A stretch of DNA of 29,370 nt from CAYLUN01 sp964386865 (lineage in GTDB: Bacteria; Verrucomicrobiota; Kiritimatiellia; RFP12; UBA1067), in contig CAYLUN010000070.1 in the NCBI GenBank assembly GCA_964386865.1, positions 1 through 29,370 of the forward strand, in the 5' to 3' direction. The notes under the pieces were generated by a model. It worked only from the letters and a program-made list of their open reading frames with translations, ran no database searches and was not told the origin of the DNA. How positions within the stretch are numbered: the stretch's first letter is position 1; every line of letters starts with the position of its first letter. Shown here piece by piece: positions 1 to 7,538 of the stretch. A program made the translations under genes and the position numbers.

Positions 1-2
1 AC

Positions 3-794
3 TTCGCCAAGAGCAACTACGCGCCCTACGCGCTCGGCAGCGGCGGCAGCCCGCTGATGAAGAAGCTCGACGGCTCGCACCACGGCGCCAAGCCCTCGCC
101 CCAAGATGTCGCCACGGTCGCCCTCTGGCTCGACGCCAGCGCGCCCTACCCCGGCACCTACGGCGCGCTCGGCTGCGGCATGATCGGCGGCTACGCGCAG
201 AACAAGCAGGAGCTGGAGAACGACAAGGAGTGGCCCGCGACCCGGACCGCGCAGCCGGTCTTCAAGGAGCGCTGCGCCTCCTGCCACACTAAGGACAAGA
301 CGCCCATCCCCTCGTACCTGAGCGACGAGAACGGGCTGAGCTTCTGGACGCCCGACATGAGCGACGCGCGCCTCAAGCGCCACCGCCACGTGCTCTTCGA
401 CCTCACGCGCCCCGAGAAGTCGCTCTTCTTGCGCGCGCCGCTCGCCAAGGCCGCGGGCGGGCTCGGCCGCTGCGTGAACACCAACGACGCCAGCGCCGTG
501 GTCTTCGCCTCCGCCGACGACGCCGGCTACCGCGCCCTGCTCGCCATGATCGACGCCGGCCGGCAGAAGCTCGACGAGATCAAGCGCTTCGACATGCCCG
601 GCTTCCGCCCCCGGCCCGAGTACCTGCGCGAGATGCGGCGCTACGGCGTCCTGCCCGCCTCCTTCGACCTCGACAAGGACCCCGCCGACCCCTACGCCCT
701 CGACCGCCTCTACTGGGACTCGTTCATCTACCGCCCGCCCGCAGAGCCCGACCGGGCGAGCAAGCCCGCGGGCGAGCACGCTTCGCTGCGGTGA
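3..794 (+). CDS. Hydrazine-synthase-alpha-like heme protein, C-terminal part (5' partial)
   Basis: The reading frame is open to the left edge of the window, so only the C-terminal ~263 residues are seen; the ATG at 57 is internal. A single CxxCH heme c attachment site (CASCH, encoded near 270) lies after a segment reading LDGSHHGAKPS and LWLDASAPYPGTYGALG, and the tail carries KRFDMPGFRPRPEYL and EMRRYGVLP. These phrases resemble the C-terminal part of the large PVC/planctomycete proteins annotated with the hydrazine synthase alpha middle domain and a c-type cytochrome. That family is normally exported. The presence of the domain does not imply anammox; most such homologues have unknown roles. 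The CHAD gene follows 16 bases downstream on the same strand. The family call comes from motif memory, so the substrate is unknown. Confidence 0.7.
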   Translation, partial: FAKSNYAPYALGSGGSPLMKKLDGSHHGAKPSPQDVATVALWLDASAPYPGTYGALGCGMIGGYAQNKQELENDKEWPATRTAQPVFKERCASCHTKDKTPIPSYLSDENGLSFWTPDMSDARLKRHRHVLFDLTRPEKSLFLRAPLAKAAGGLGRCVNTNDASAVVFASADDAGYRALLAMIDAGRQKLDEIKRFDMPGFRPRPEYLREMRRYGVLPASFDLDKDPADPYALDRLYWDSFIYRPPAEPDRASKPAGEHASLR

Positions 795-810
795 CCTGGA
801 GGATGCCCGC

Positions 811-1650
811 ATGGACGCACCTTACATCCTGTGCGACGCGCTCGACGCTCGCGGAAGGACCTTTCTCAGGGCGCTGAAGGGCTACCGACACACCTTTTCA
901 GTGAAGGCCGTCCACCGCCTGCGCGTGGCCGCGCGGCGCGTGCTGTCGCTGGCGGATCTCATCCGACGTCTGGCGCCGCAGGCGGCGCACGCCCGGAAAC
1001 TCCGCAAACTCATGAAGGGGCAGCTTCGCGGATTCAACGCGCTGCGCGACACGCAGGTCATGCTGGCCGGCCTTTCCGACGGCGGACACCTCCGCGGCTT
1101 GACACGTTTCCGGAAGCGGCTCTTGCAGGACGAGGCGTGCCAGTCGGTTGAAGCCCGGTGCCTGGCCCGGGCCCTTGACGCGGACAAGGTGGCGCGACTG
1201 CTCGCAAAAGTCCGCGCGGACGCGGCTGAAGCGGCGCCCGGGCTCGACCGGTTCCTGCTGGAAATGGACGAGGCGTATGCCGAGGTCATGCGGCGATACC
1301 GGTTGATACGCCGCCTCCGACCCGCCTCCATGCACCGCGCGCGAGTCGCGTTCAAGACGTTCCGCTACCTGCTGGAAATCGCCCGCCCCCTGCTGCCCGG
1401 CTATCCCGCGGCCCGGCTCAAACGGGTGCGCGCCTACCAGGAGTCGCTGGGCGGCATCCAGGACGCCGAGACGCTGCTGCGCGCCCTACGTGAGTTCGGC
1501 GCTCCAGCGGCGGCTATCCGCGGCGCCGCGCAGCGCCAGTCGGCCTTGATCGCCGCGTACTTCGAGGCCAAGGGCGAACTCGCCGACTTCTGGCGCGCCC
1601 GCGCAGACGAACCGTTTCCCTGGGAGAGCCGAATCGACAGAATCGGCTGA
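811..1650 (+). CDS. CHAD domain-containing protein
   Basis: This 279-residue, arginine- and histidine-rich, all-helical protein matches the CHAD (conserved histidine alpha-helical) family. The N-terminal signature VHRLRVAARRVLSL is at about residues 34-47, followed by LRDTQVML, where CHAD proteins usually have an RD motif; a second basic repeat (MHRARVAFKTFRYLLE) appears in the C-terminal half, consistent with the internal duplication of CHAD. CHAD proteins bind polyphosphate and are often found with CYTH triphosphatases or polyphosphate kinases; none is visible here. The start at 811 has a good GGAGG ribosome-binding site around 798. The last codons (encoding ESRIDRIG) lie in a 15-bp repeat that recurs at 26180-26194, and a small TCGGC/GCCGA hairpin overlaps the stop codon. 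Confidence 0.88.
   Translation: MDAPYILCDALDARGRTFLRALKGYRHTFSVKAVHRLRVAARRVLSLADLIRRLAPQAAHARKLRKLMKGQLRGFNALRDTQVMLAGLSDGGHLRGLTRFRKRLLQDEACQSVEARCLARALDADKVARLLAKVRADAAEAAPGLDRFLLEMDEAYAEVMRRYRLIRRLRPASMHRARVAFKTFRYLLEIARPLLPGYPAARLKRVRAYQESLGGIQDAETLLRALREFGAPAAAIRGAAQRQSALIAAYFEAKGELADFWRARADEPFPWESRIDRIG
1631..1645 (+). repeat. 15-bp GAATCGACAGAATCG repeat at the end of the CHAD gene
   Basis: The same 15 bases are found on the minus strand at 26180-26194 inside the large palindrome. Here they encode the last residues of the CHAD protein (RIDRI). Confidence 0.7.
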
Positions 1651-1689
1651 GCCGACCAAACGAATCTATCACGTCGAAAGGATGAAGCC

Positions 1690-3036
1690 ATGCAGATAAC
1701 CCGCCGCGATTTCACCCACGCTTCGCTCGCCGCGATCCTGGCCTCGCAGAGCGCCCCGTTCATCGTCCGGGCGCAGGACGCGAAGAAGTTCCGCACCGTG
1801 CTGATCGGCTCGGGCTGGTGGGGCACGAACATCCTGAACACCGCGCTCGACAGCGGCGCGTGCGAAGTGGCTGCGCTGTGCGACGTGGACGAGCGCATGC
1901 TTGCTCGAGGCTGCGAGAACCTGGAGAAGCGTGGCGTCGCCAAGCCCACGCTCTACAAAGACTTCCGCGAGTGCCTCGCCACGGAAAAGCCCGACATCGC
2001 CATCGTCGGCACGCCGGACCACTGGCACGCGCTGGTCATGATCGAGGCGTGCCGGCAGGGCGCGCACGTGTATGTTGAAAAGCCCATCGGCCACACGATC
2101 ATGGAGGGCCGTGCCATGGTCAACGCCGCGGCCAAATACGGCCGCGTGGTGCAGGTGGGCACGCACCGCCGCGCGTCGCCGCACAACCAGAGCGCGCGCG
2201 AATTCATCCGCGCGGGCAACCTCGGCACGATCGGCCTGATCACCTGCTTCGTCACCTACGGCGGCGGGCCGGAGACGCCCAAGCGCAACATCGAGCCGCC
2301 GAAGGGGCTGGACTGGGACTTCTGGTGCGGGCCCGCGCCGCTGCGGCCCTTCTGCGGCGACCTCAAGAACGCGTGGGGCGGCGGCATCCACCCGCGCGGC
2401 TTCCGCAACTACCTGGACTACGCCAACGGCCAGATCGGCGACTGGGGCATCCACTGGTTCGACCAGGTGCTCTGGATCACCGGCCTCCAGCACCCCACGT
2501 CGTGCTACTCGACCGGCGGCCGGCCGATCCGCGGCCCCGCGATCCTGACCGCGGAGGAGCAGACCAGCGACGGGCCCGACCACCAGGTCGCAAATTGGAC
2601 TTTCGCGGGCGGGCCGACCGTGACGTGGGAGCACCGGCTCTTCGCGGGCAACCCGCATGAGAAGGGCGAGAACGTCGGCGTCTACTTTCACGGCGAGAAA
2701 GGCGTCTTCCACCTCGGCTGGCAGAAGGGCTGGACCTTCTACCCCGCAAACGGAAAAGATCCCGAGGTGCACGAGGACGCGCGGCTCGGACAGCCCGACG
2801 GCCAGAACATCAAGGAGCTGTTCGCGGACTTCCTCGACGCGATCCGCTCAAACCGCAAGCCGCTCTGCGACATCGAGGGCGCGCACCGCGCCACGACGAT
2901 GAGCCTGCTCGGCAACATCTCCATGAAGCTCGGCCGCAGCGTGAAGTGGGACGGCGCGAGGGAGACTACGGGCGACGTCGAGGCCGACAAGCTCTTGACG
3001 CGCGCCTATCGCGGCGCGTGGCAGTATCCGGTGTGA
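1690..3036 (+). CDS. Tat-exported Gfo/Idh/MocA family NAD(P)-dependent oxidoreductase
   Basis: This 448-residue protein starts with a twin-arginine signal (TRRDF at residues 4-8, hydrophobic stretch, probable cleavage near AQD). The mature part has a Rossmann fold with the dinucleotide motif IGSGWWG at ~39-45, the family's VEKPIG segment at ~129-134 and a C-terminal substrate domain with GDWGIHWFDQVLW, whose histidine is the likely catalytic one. The family oxidises or epimerises sugars and inositols; exported members are abundant in PVC and Bacteroidetes genomes and probably act on sugars in the periplasm. The exact substrate cannot be read from the sequence. A ribosome-binding site (AAAGGA) precedes the ATG. 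The gene is closed by a strong terminator at 3049-3074. Confidence 0.9.
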   Translation: MQITRRDFTHASLAAILASQSAPFIVRAQDAKKFRTVLIGSGWWGTNILNTALDSGACEVAALCDVDERMLARGCENLEKRGVAKPTLYKDFRECLATEKPDIAIVGTPDHWHALVMIEACRQGAHVYVEKPIGHTIMEGRAMVNAAAKYGRVVQVGTHRRASPHNQSAREFIRAGNLGTIGLITCFVTYGGGPETPKRNIEPPKGLDWDFWCGPAPLRPFCGDLKNAWGGGIHPRGFRNYLDYANGQIGDWGIHWFDQVLWITGLQHPTSCYSTGGRPIRGPAILTAEEQTSDGPDHQVANWTFAGGPTVTWEHRLFAGNPHEKGENVGVYFHGEKGVFHLGWQKGWTFYPANGKDPEVHEDARLGQPDGQNIKELFADFLDAIRSNRKPLCDIEGAHRATTMSLLGNISMKLGRSVKWDGARETTGDVEADKLLTRAYRGAWQYPV

Positions 3037-3048
3037 GGCAAAAACAAA

Positions 3049-3074
3049 AAAGGACGGGCGCTGGCCCGTCCTTT
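3049..3074. terminator. Bidirectional intrinsic terminator between the oxidoreductase gene and tatA
   Basis: An 11-bp perfect stem is formed by AAAGGACGGGC (3049-3059) and GCCCGTCCTTT (3064-3074), with a GCTG loop. It is preceded by an A-rich run and followed by T-rich sequence, so it can terminate both the plus-strand gene ending at 3036 and the minus-strand tatA ending at 3105. Confidence 0.9.
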
Positions 3075-3104
3075 GTCTTCAAGCGAACGAACGCCGCTGT
3101 CGGG

Positions 3105-3353
3105 TCAGGCCTTGGGGCCCTCGACCTTCTCCGGCTCGTCCTTCTTGATGTCATCGACGATCTCCTTGACCTTCTCGTTGGCCAGCTTCTCGCCTTCGTC
3201 TTTGCCTTTTTTGAACTCGCCCAAGCTGCGTCCCAGCGAGCGGGCCAAATCCGGCAGCTTCTTGCCGCCGAAGAGCACCAGCACGATGACCAGAACGACA
3301 ATCAGTTCGGTCGGCCCAACATTCATCCCCATAAATCCGAGTGGCAGTGTCAT
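3105..3353 (-). CDS. tatA: Sec-independent protein translocase subunit TatA/TatE
   Basis: This 82-residue protein has the TatA layout: a short N-terminus, a hydrophobic membrane helix (GPTELIVVLVIVLVLFGG, ~13-30), the FG hinge, then the amphipathic helix KKLPDLARSLGRSLGEFKKG and a charged tail. TatA forms the pore-like oligomer that lets the TatBC complex move folded proteins with twin-arginine signals across the inner membrane. No tatC is in the window. The gene is last in the rpoZ-smpB-tatA run, 18 bases after smpB, with a GAGGAG ribosome-binding site. Several window proteins (1690, 12820, 26128, 27166) carry Tat signals and are plausible clients. Confidence 0.95.
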   Translation of the reverse strand: MTLPLGFMGMNVGPTELIVVLVIVLVLFGGKKLPDLARSLGRSLGEFKKGKDEGEKLANEKVKEIVDDIKKDEPEKVEGPKA

Positions 3354-3371
3354 AGGTTTATCTCCTCAAGC

Positions 3372-3851
3372 TCATCCTCTGTAGTGCTTGGCGACCGCGC
3401 GGCGGGCTTCCAGATCCGCTTCCCGCTGCTTGATCGACTCACGCTTGTCTTCCTGGGCCTTGCCCCGGCAGACTCCGATCTCCACCTTCACCAGACCCTT
3501 CGGGGTCAGGTACATCCTCAACGGGATCAGCGACAGCCCCTTCTGCTCCGACAGCGCCTGCAGCTTGCGGATCTCCCGCTTGTGCATCAGCAGCCGCCTC
3601 GTCCGCAGCGAATCGTGGTTGAAGCGGTTGCCGAACGCGTAGGGCGGGATCGTCACCTGATTCAGGTAGAGCTGCCCGTCCTTCACGCTGGCGTAGGCCC
3701 CGCTCAATCCGGCCTCTCCGTTGCGCACCACCTTCACCTCGGTGCCGACCAGCTCGATCCCCGCCTCCACCTTTTCGAGAACAAAATAGTCATGCGTCGC
3801 CCTGCGGTTGACCGTCAGATTGCCGACTTTCCGCTTGCTCTCCTCGCTCAT
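3372..3851 (-). CDS. smpB: SsrA-binding protein SmpB
   Basis: This 159-residue protein is the usual length for SmpB. Diagnostic stretches include an N-terminal NRRATHDYFVLEKVEAGIEL, then GTEVKVVR, KDGQLYL, an RRLLMHKREI helix and a basic C-terminal tail ending in HYRG. SmpB is a small OB-fold protein that binds tmRNA and the ribosome and starts trans-translation, which rescues ribosomes stalled on broken mRNAs. The ssrA gene was not found in the window. It sits between rpoZ (35-base gap) and tatA. A GAAGGG ribosome-binding site lies just upstream of the ATG. Confidence 0.97.
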   Translation of the reverse strand: MSEESKRKVGNLTVNRRATHDYFVLEKVEAGIELVGTEVKVVRNGEAGLSGAYASVKDGQLYLNQVTIPPYAFGNRFNHDSLRTRRLLMHKREIRKLQALSEQKGLSLIPLRMYLTPKGLVKVEIGVCRGKAQEDKRESIKQREADLEARRAVAKHYRG

Positions 3852-3886
3852 GACCCTTCAGAACCGTTCCGCCGCCTGTCGGCCGC

Positions 3887-4132
3887 TTACTCCGACCAAC
3901 GCGTGTGAGCCGCCTCGGCCCGCGCGATGGCGCTGAAGTCGATTTCGGAAATCAGCAAACCCTCACCGATCTCGCGCAGCGCGATATCCGACTTGTCCTC
4001 ATCTGCGGACAGGGGCTTCACCAGCGGCCGCTCGCCCATATTGAGCTGACGCACACGCTTCGAAACCAGATTCACGAGCACCGGAACGCTGGTAACCCGG
4101 ACTCTCGCCTTCTCAATCAGTTCAACATTCAC
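3887..4132 (-). CDS. rpoZ: DNA-directed RNA polymerase omega subunit
   Basis: The GTG at 4132 is chosen as start: it has a GGAGG site 7 bases upstream and gives an 81-residue protein beginning MNVELIEKARVR. Longer in-frame extensions run through the promoter and look non-coding. Omega hallmarks are the helix VNLVSKRVRQLNMGERPLV and IALREIGEGLI; omega subunits have a related ALREI.EG motif that contacts beta-prime. It helps assemble RNA polymerase. The gene leads an rpoZ-smpB-tatA operon and has its own sigma70-like promoter at 4161-4189. Confidence 0.9.
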   Translation of the reverse strand: MNVELIEKARVRVTSVPVLVNLVSKRVRQLNMGERPLVKPLSADEDKSDIALREIGEGLLISEIDFSAIARAEAAHTRWSE

Positions 4133-4160
4133 GAAAACGCCTCCAATGGTTAAACGAGAT

Positions 4161-4189
4161 AGTATAGACGCTTCACCCCCGCCGGTCAA
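4161..4189 (-). promoter_or_regulatory. Sigma70-like promoter of the rpoZ-smpB-tatA operon
   Basis: On the minus strand a -35 box TTGACC (4184-4189) and a -10 box TATACT (4161-4166) are separated by exactly 17 bases. The predicted start leaves a leader of about 25 bases holding the GGAGG site of rpoZ. Confidence 0.75.
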
Positions 4190-4221
4190 CGTGGAGTTTC
4201 TGCCAAAACCGGGTTCGCGGA

Positions 4222-4250
4222 TTGCATTTCGGGGGGCCGTGTCATACACT
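4222..4250 (+). promoter_or_regulatory. Sigma70-like promoter of the esterase gene
   Basis: TTGCAT (4222-4227) and TACACT (4245-4250) are separated by 17 bases, 32 bases before the ATG at 4283. The element is divergent from the rpoZ promoter, so the two transcription units share a 150-base regulatory region. Confidence 0.6.
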
Positions 4251-4282
4251 GGGCGCGCACAACAAACACGGATGACATCAGC

Positions 4283-5185
4283 ATGCGACACCTCACACTC
4301 CCCTTGCTCGGGCTGACCCTCCTGTGCGCCAGCTGCGCGGCCGCGGAAGCGGCGCTCCCGTATGGCGCCTGCGCCGTCGTGACCAACCTCGCCTACACCG
4401 GCGACGACGCCCTGCGCGGCGCGGACGACTACCAGCGGGCGCAGTGCCGGCTGGATCTGCGCTACCCCACCAACCGGACGGGCTTTGCCACGGTCGTCTG
4501 GTTCCACGGCGGCGGGCTGACCGCGGGTAAGCGGCACTTCGTGGATCTGAAGAACCGCGACATCGCCGTGGCCGCCGTCAGCTACCGGCTCTCGCCGCGC
4601 GCGGAGTTGCCCGCTTTCATCCAGGACGCCGCGGCCGCCACGGCCTGGGTGCTGCGCAACATCGCGCAGTACGGCGGCGACTCGAACAAGGTTTTTGTGG
4701 CCGGCCACTCGGCGGGCGGCTACCTGACGGCCATGATCGGCATGGACCCCCGGTGGCTCGCGGCGAGCGGCGCCTCAAACCTACAGCTCGCGGGCCTGAT
4801 CCCAGTCAGCGCCCAAGTCACGACGCACTTCCACGTCAAGAAGCTGCTAGGCGACACCGGGCCGCAGTACCGCCCGCTGATCGACGCGTACGCGCCGCTC
4901 TACCACAGCGCGAGCAACCTGCCGCCCATTTGCCTCGTCACCGGCGACCGCGCCATCGAGTTCAAGTGCCGCGTCGAGGAGAACGAGCTGCTGGCGGCGA
5001 GCCTGCGCACGCTCGGCCACCCGCGCGTGGAGTTCCACGAGATGGGCGGCCTCGACCACGGCACCGTGGGTGAGGGTGCGCTGATCCTCCTGAACAAGTT
5101 CGTGACCGACCTCTCCCGCCCCGTGCCAGCGCCCCCAGCCGCCCAACCGCTGAACCGCCCCAAACCGCTGAACCGCCTGCCCTGA
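4283..5185 (+). CDS. Secreted alpha/beta-hydrolase (esterase/lipase family)
   Basis: This 300-residue protein starts with a signal peptide (hydrophobic run ~4-20). The alpha/beta-hydrolase features of the hormone-sensitive-lipase/BD-FAE-like esterases are present: the oxyanion motif HGGG (~75-78), the nucleophile elbow GHSAGG with Ser143, an acid at Asp222 (VTGDRAIE) and the catalytic histidine at His259 (GLDHGTV). It probably hydrolyses acyl or acetyl esters, for example on polysaccharides, in the periplasm. The substrate is not determined. The last ~20 residues (proline-rich, twice reading PLNR) are encoded by intergenic-type repeats and the stop codon lies inside a REP-like element at 5181-5198, so the natural C-terminus may have been extended by repeat insertion. 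No lipobox was recognised. Confidence 0.85.
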   Translation: MRHLTLPLLGLTLLCASCAAAEAALPYGACAVVTNLAYTGDDALRGADDYQRAQCRLDLRYPTNRTGFATVVWFHGGGLTAGKRHFVDLKNRDIAVAAVSYRLSPRAELPAFIQDAAAATAWVLRNIAQYGGDSNKVFVAGHSAGGYLTAMIGMDPRWLAASGASNLQLAGLIPVSAQVTTHFHVKKLLGDTGPQYRPLIDAYAPLYHSASNLPPICLVTGDRAIEFKCRVEENELLAASLRTLGHPRVEFHEMGGLDHGTVGEGALILLNKFVTDLSRPVPAPPAAQPLNRPKPLNRLP

Positions 5186-5229
5186 GCGAAGTCGAAGGAT
5201 GAACCTGTCCAACCGCTGAACCGTGAACC
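5144..5229 (+). repeat. Cluster of AACCGCTGAACCG repeats
   Basis: The core AACCGCTGAACCG occurs three times here (5145-5157, 5163-5175, 5211-5223). The last copy belongs to a 21-bp element at 5209-5229 that is identical to one at 24685-24705 and, in the opposite orientation, to 11007-11027. The cluster covers the end of the esterase gene and the spacer before pflA. Confidence 0.85.
5181..5198 (+). repeat. REP-like element of the CTGAGCGAAGTCGAAGG type
   Basis: The sequence CCTGAGCGAAGTCGAAGG sits between copies of the AACCGCTGAACCG repeat. Its reverse frame reads STSLRAG, a phrase known from many genomes where this short repeat is translated by gene callers. It supplies the TGA stop (5183-5185) of the esterase gene. 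Only this one clear copy was noticed in the window. Confidence 0.65.
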
Positions 5230-5255
5230 TCCCCCAACCCTTCAACCCCTCCCGC

Positions 5256-5999
5256 ATGAACCCCCTCGTCACAGGCAGAGTCCACTCGATCGAGTCGTTC
5301 GGCACGCTAGACGGCCCGGGCATCCGCTACGTCCTGTTCCTGCAGGGCTGCCCGCTGCGCTGCCTCTACTGCCACAACCCCGACTCGCGCTGCGGCGAGG
5401 CCGGCAAGACCGTGACGGCGGGAGAGGTTCTGGCCGACATCCTGACGTACCGGCCCTTCATCCGCAGGGGCGGCGTGACCCTCTCCGGCGGCGAGCCGCT
5501 GCTCCAGCCCGACTTCGCGTGCGCGCTCCTCGACGGCTGTAGGGAGCAGCGGCTGCACAGCGCCATCGACACCTCGGGAGCGGTCCCGCTGTCCGAGTCG
5601 CGGCCCGCGCTGGATCGCGCGGACCTGATCTTGCTGGACATCAAGGCCCTGGACGACGACCTGTGCCAGGCGCTGACCGGCGCCAGCAGCCGCAACACGC
5701 TGGCCACGCTCGATGACTGTGAGGCCAGCGGCCGGGCGGTGTGGCTCCGCCACGTGGTCGTGCCCGGATACACGCTCGACGACGCGCGGCTGGCGCGGCT
5801 GGCCGACCACCTGCTGCGCTACACCTGCATCCGCAAGGTCGAGCTGCTGCCCTTCCACAAGATGGGCGAATACAAGTGGAAGGCGCTGCGCATCCCCTAC
5901 CTGCTCGCCGACACGCCTGCACCGACCGAAGACGAGATGCGGCGGGCCAAGGATATTTTCAGAAGCCGGGGGCTGCCGCTGCAGAGCCCCGTGCGGTAG
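5256..5999 (+). CDS. pflA: Pyruvate formate-lyase-activating enzyme (radical SAM)
   Basis: The ATG at 5256 gives 247 residues, close to the 246 of the E. coli enzyme, and the protein then begins MNPLVTGRVHSIESFG. The in-frame GTG at 5223 lies within a repeat and is unlikely. The radical-SAM cluster CxxxCxxC (CPLRCLYC, Cys32/36/39) follows the family's TLDGPGIRYVLFLQG, and TLSGGEPLLQP carries the GGE motif that binds SAM. The enzyme uses SAM and a [4Fe-4S] cluster to create the glycyl radical on pyruvate formate-lyase (or a related glycyl-radical enzyme), so it indicates anaerobic mixed-acid metabolism. No pflB partner is next to it in the window, which leaves some doubt about the exact client. 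Confidence 0.9.
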   Translation: MNPLVTGRVHSIESFGTLDGPGIRYVLFLQGCPLRCLYCHNPDSRCGEAGKTVTAGEVLADILTYRPFIRRGGVTLSGGEPLLQPDFACALLDGCREQRLHSAIDTSGAVPLSESRPALDRADLILLDIKALDDDLCQALTGASSRNTLATLDDCEASGRAVWLRHVVVPGYTLDDARLARLADHLLRYTCIRKVELLPFHKMGEYKWKALRIPYLLADTPAPTEDEMRRAKDIFRSRGLPLQSPVR

Positions 6000-6035
6000 G
6001 GGCGCCGACCCTGCCGCTGCCGCGTCGCCAGCCCC

Positions 6036-7538
6036 TCACGCAGCCGGGCGATCCAGCAGGACCTGGTCGTTCTCGGAGAGACCGTCCGTGACCTCGACGT
6101 AGTCGGTCGAGAAGCGGCCGGTTTTGACCTCGCGCTCGACCTGCCCTTCTCCGAGGCGCACCTTGCAGTAGCTCTTCCCGTCGCGGTTGTACACGCCCTC
6201 GACCGGCACGTAGAGCACGTTCTCCACCTTGTCGACCACGATCTCCACCTGCACGGTCATGCCGGGCGTGAGGCGCTCGTCGGCCGCGTCGGTCGAGATG
6301 TCCGAGGCGTAGATTTTGGGGCTACCCTGGTCCCACGGGATGGTCGGCGTTGAGGCGCCGGCGATCTTCACGATCTCGCCGGTCAGCGTGAGGTCGGGCA
6401 CCGCCTTGGCTCGGATCACCACGGGCAGGCCGGTCTTGATGCGCGAGCGGTAATCTTCGGGGATGTTGACCTGCACCTTGAACTTGCTCACATCGGGGAT
6501 CAGGCCCATGGGCTCGCCGATGCTGATGTCTGCGCCGACCTTGATCTCTTTAGGCGTGTCCCAGCGGTTGCGCCGGTTGTCGCCATAGATCAGCATGCCG
6601 TCAGCCTGCGCGCGGATGACGAGCCGCTGCATGTCGTCGCGGATGCCGTCGAGGTCGTCCCGATAGTCGCCGATCAGCTTCTCCCGGTTGGCGATCTCAA
6701 TGCGCTTCTTGCTGACTCTGGCGTTGTTGTTGACGATCGTGCGCTGCACCGCCAGCTGGCTTTTCATGACGGCCTCCCGCAGCGTATCGGCCTTCTGAGG
6801 GCACTCGTAGCGCTTGAAGATGCGCAAGTCGTACCACGCCTTCGCCAGCTCCTGGTCCGCCTTGACGAGGGCCTTCCCCGCTTCTGCGACCTTCTTCTGC
6901 GAAGCGCCGACGGCCGCCTCGTCCTGCGCGAGCGCTTCCGCCAAGGCTTTCTTGGCCTCTTCCAGCGCCTCTTTCGCCGCGTCGTGGGCGTCCGACTTGT
7001 CCTGCGTGGCCTGAATCAGCTCCCGCTTCTTCTGCGGGGCATCCTCGTCCTGATACTTGAGGAACTGCTCGTGCGCGTCGCGGAGCGAGTCCGCCGCGCC
7101 CTTCAGCTCGGTCAGGTTGTCGGCGCGGATCATCTCGAGGTCCTCGAGCGCCAGCTTGTGATCCTCCTCGGAGATCTGCAGCTTGCGGATCAGCTCCTTC
7201 TCCTGCTCGACAAACCACTCGTCGGACAGCCTGAAGATCACGTCGTTGGAGGCCACGCTCGTCCGGTCCAGAACAAGCTCCTCGAGCTTGAGCTGGCCCT
7301 GGCCGCGCTTGCCGTCGTACCGGAGCGACTGGCTGCGGATCGCGTCCAGCTGCCCTTCGAGGCGGAAGGCCACCTTGAACGCCCCCCGGCGCACCGTATA
7401 GGCACGGTCGAGGCCGCTGTCCGCGGCACGCCCCTGGCGGTCGCCCTCCTGGCAGCCGCACAGCGCCACGACCAGCACGCACGCCGCAGCGGCGAGGACG
7501 AGCCGGGGCCAGAGGCCGGTTATGGCAGCTCTTTCCAT
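6036..7538 (-). CDS. HlyD/RND-type periplasmic adaptor lipoprotein with long coiled coil
   Basis: This 500-residue protein has an N-terminal membrane/lipoprotein signal (hydrophobic 12-28, lipobox-like LCGC with Cys29). A beta segment (YTVRRGAFKVAFRLEGQLDA) is followed by a very long alpha-helical hairpin (~110-330, rich in Ala, Glu, Lys), then lipoyl/beta-barrel parts with VIRAQADGMLIYG, MGLIPDVSKFKVQVNIPED and a C-terminal membrane-proximal domain (LYVPVEGVYNRDG). This is the domain order of membrane-fusion (periplasmic adaptor) proteins that bridge an inner-membrane pump and an outer-membrane channel. It overlaps the 3' end of the secretin gene by 19 bases, so the two are translationally coupled. 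No ABC, RND or MFS pump gene is seen in the window; the pump could lie elsewhere, or the adaptor could work with the secretin. Confidence 0.85.
   Translation of the reverse strand: MERAAITGLWPRLVLAAAACVLVVALCGCQEGDRQGRAADSGLDRAYTVRRGAFKVAFRLEGQLDAIRSQSLRYDGKRGQGQLKLEELVLDRTSVASNDVIFRLSDEWFVEQEKELIRKLQISEEDHKLALEDLEMIRADNLTELKGAADSLRDAHEQFLKYQDEDAPQKKRELIQATQDKSDAHDAAKEALEEAKKALAEALAQDEAAVGASQKKVAEAGKALVKADQELAKAWYDLRIFKRYECPQKADTLREAVMKSQLAVQRTIVNNNARVSKKRIEIANREKLIGDYRDDLDGIRDDMQRLVIRAQADGMLIYGDNRRNRWDTPKEIKVGADISIGEPMGLIPDVSKFKVQVNIPEDYRSRIKTGLPVVIRAKAVPDLTLTGEIVKIAGASTPTIPWDQGSPKIYASDISTDAADERLTPGMTVQVEIVVDKVENVLYVPVEGVYNRDGKSYCKVRLGEGQVEREVKTGRFSTDYVEVTDGLSENDQVLLDRPAA

Noticed and set aside
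5130..5230. CRISPR array
   Set aside because: The repeats are 13-21 bases, irregularly spaced and recur elsewhere singly; there are no equal-length spacers or cas genes.
5223..5258. Upstream GTG start for pflA
   Set aside because: It begins inside a dispersed repeat and would add 11 residues absent from the family; the ATG at 5256 fits the normal N-terminus.
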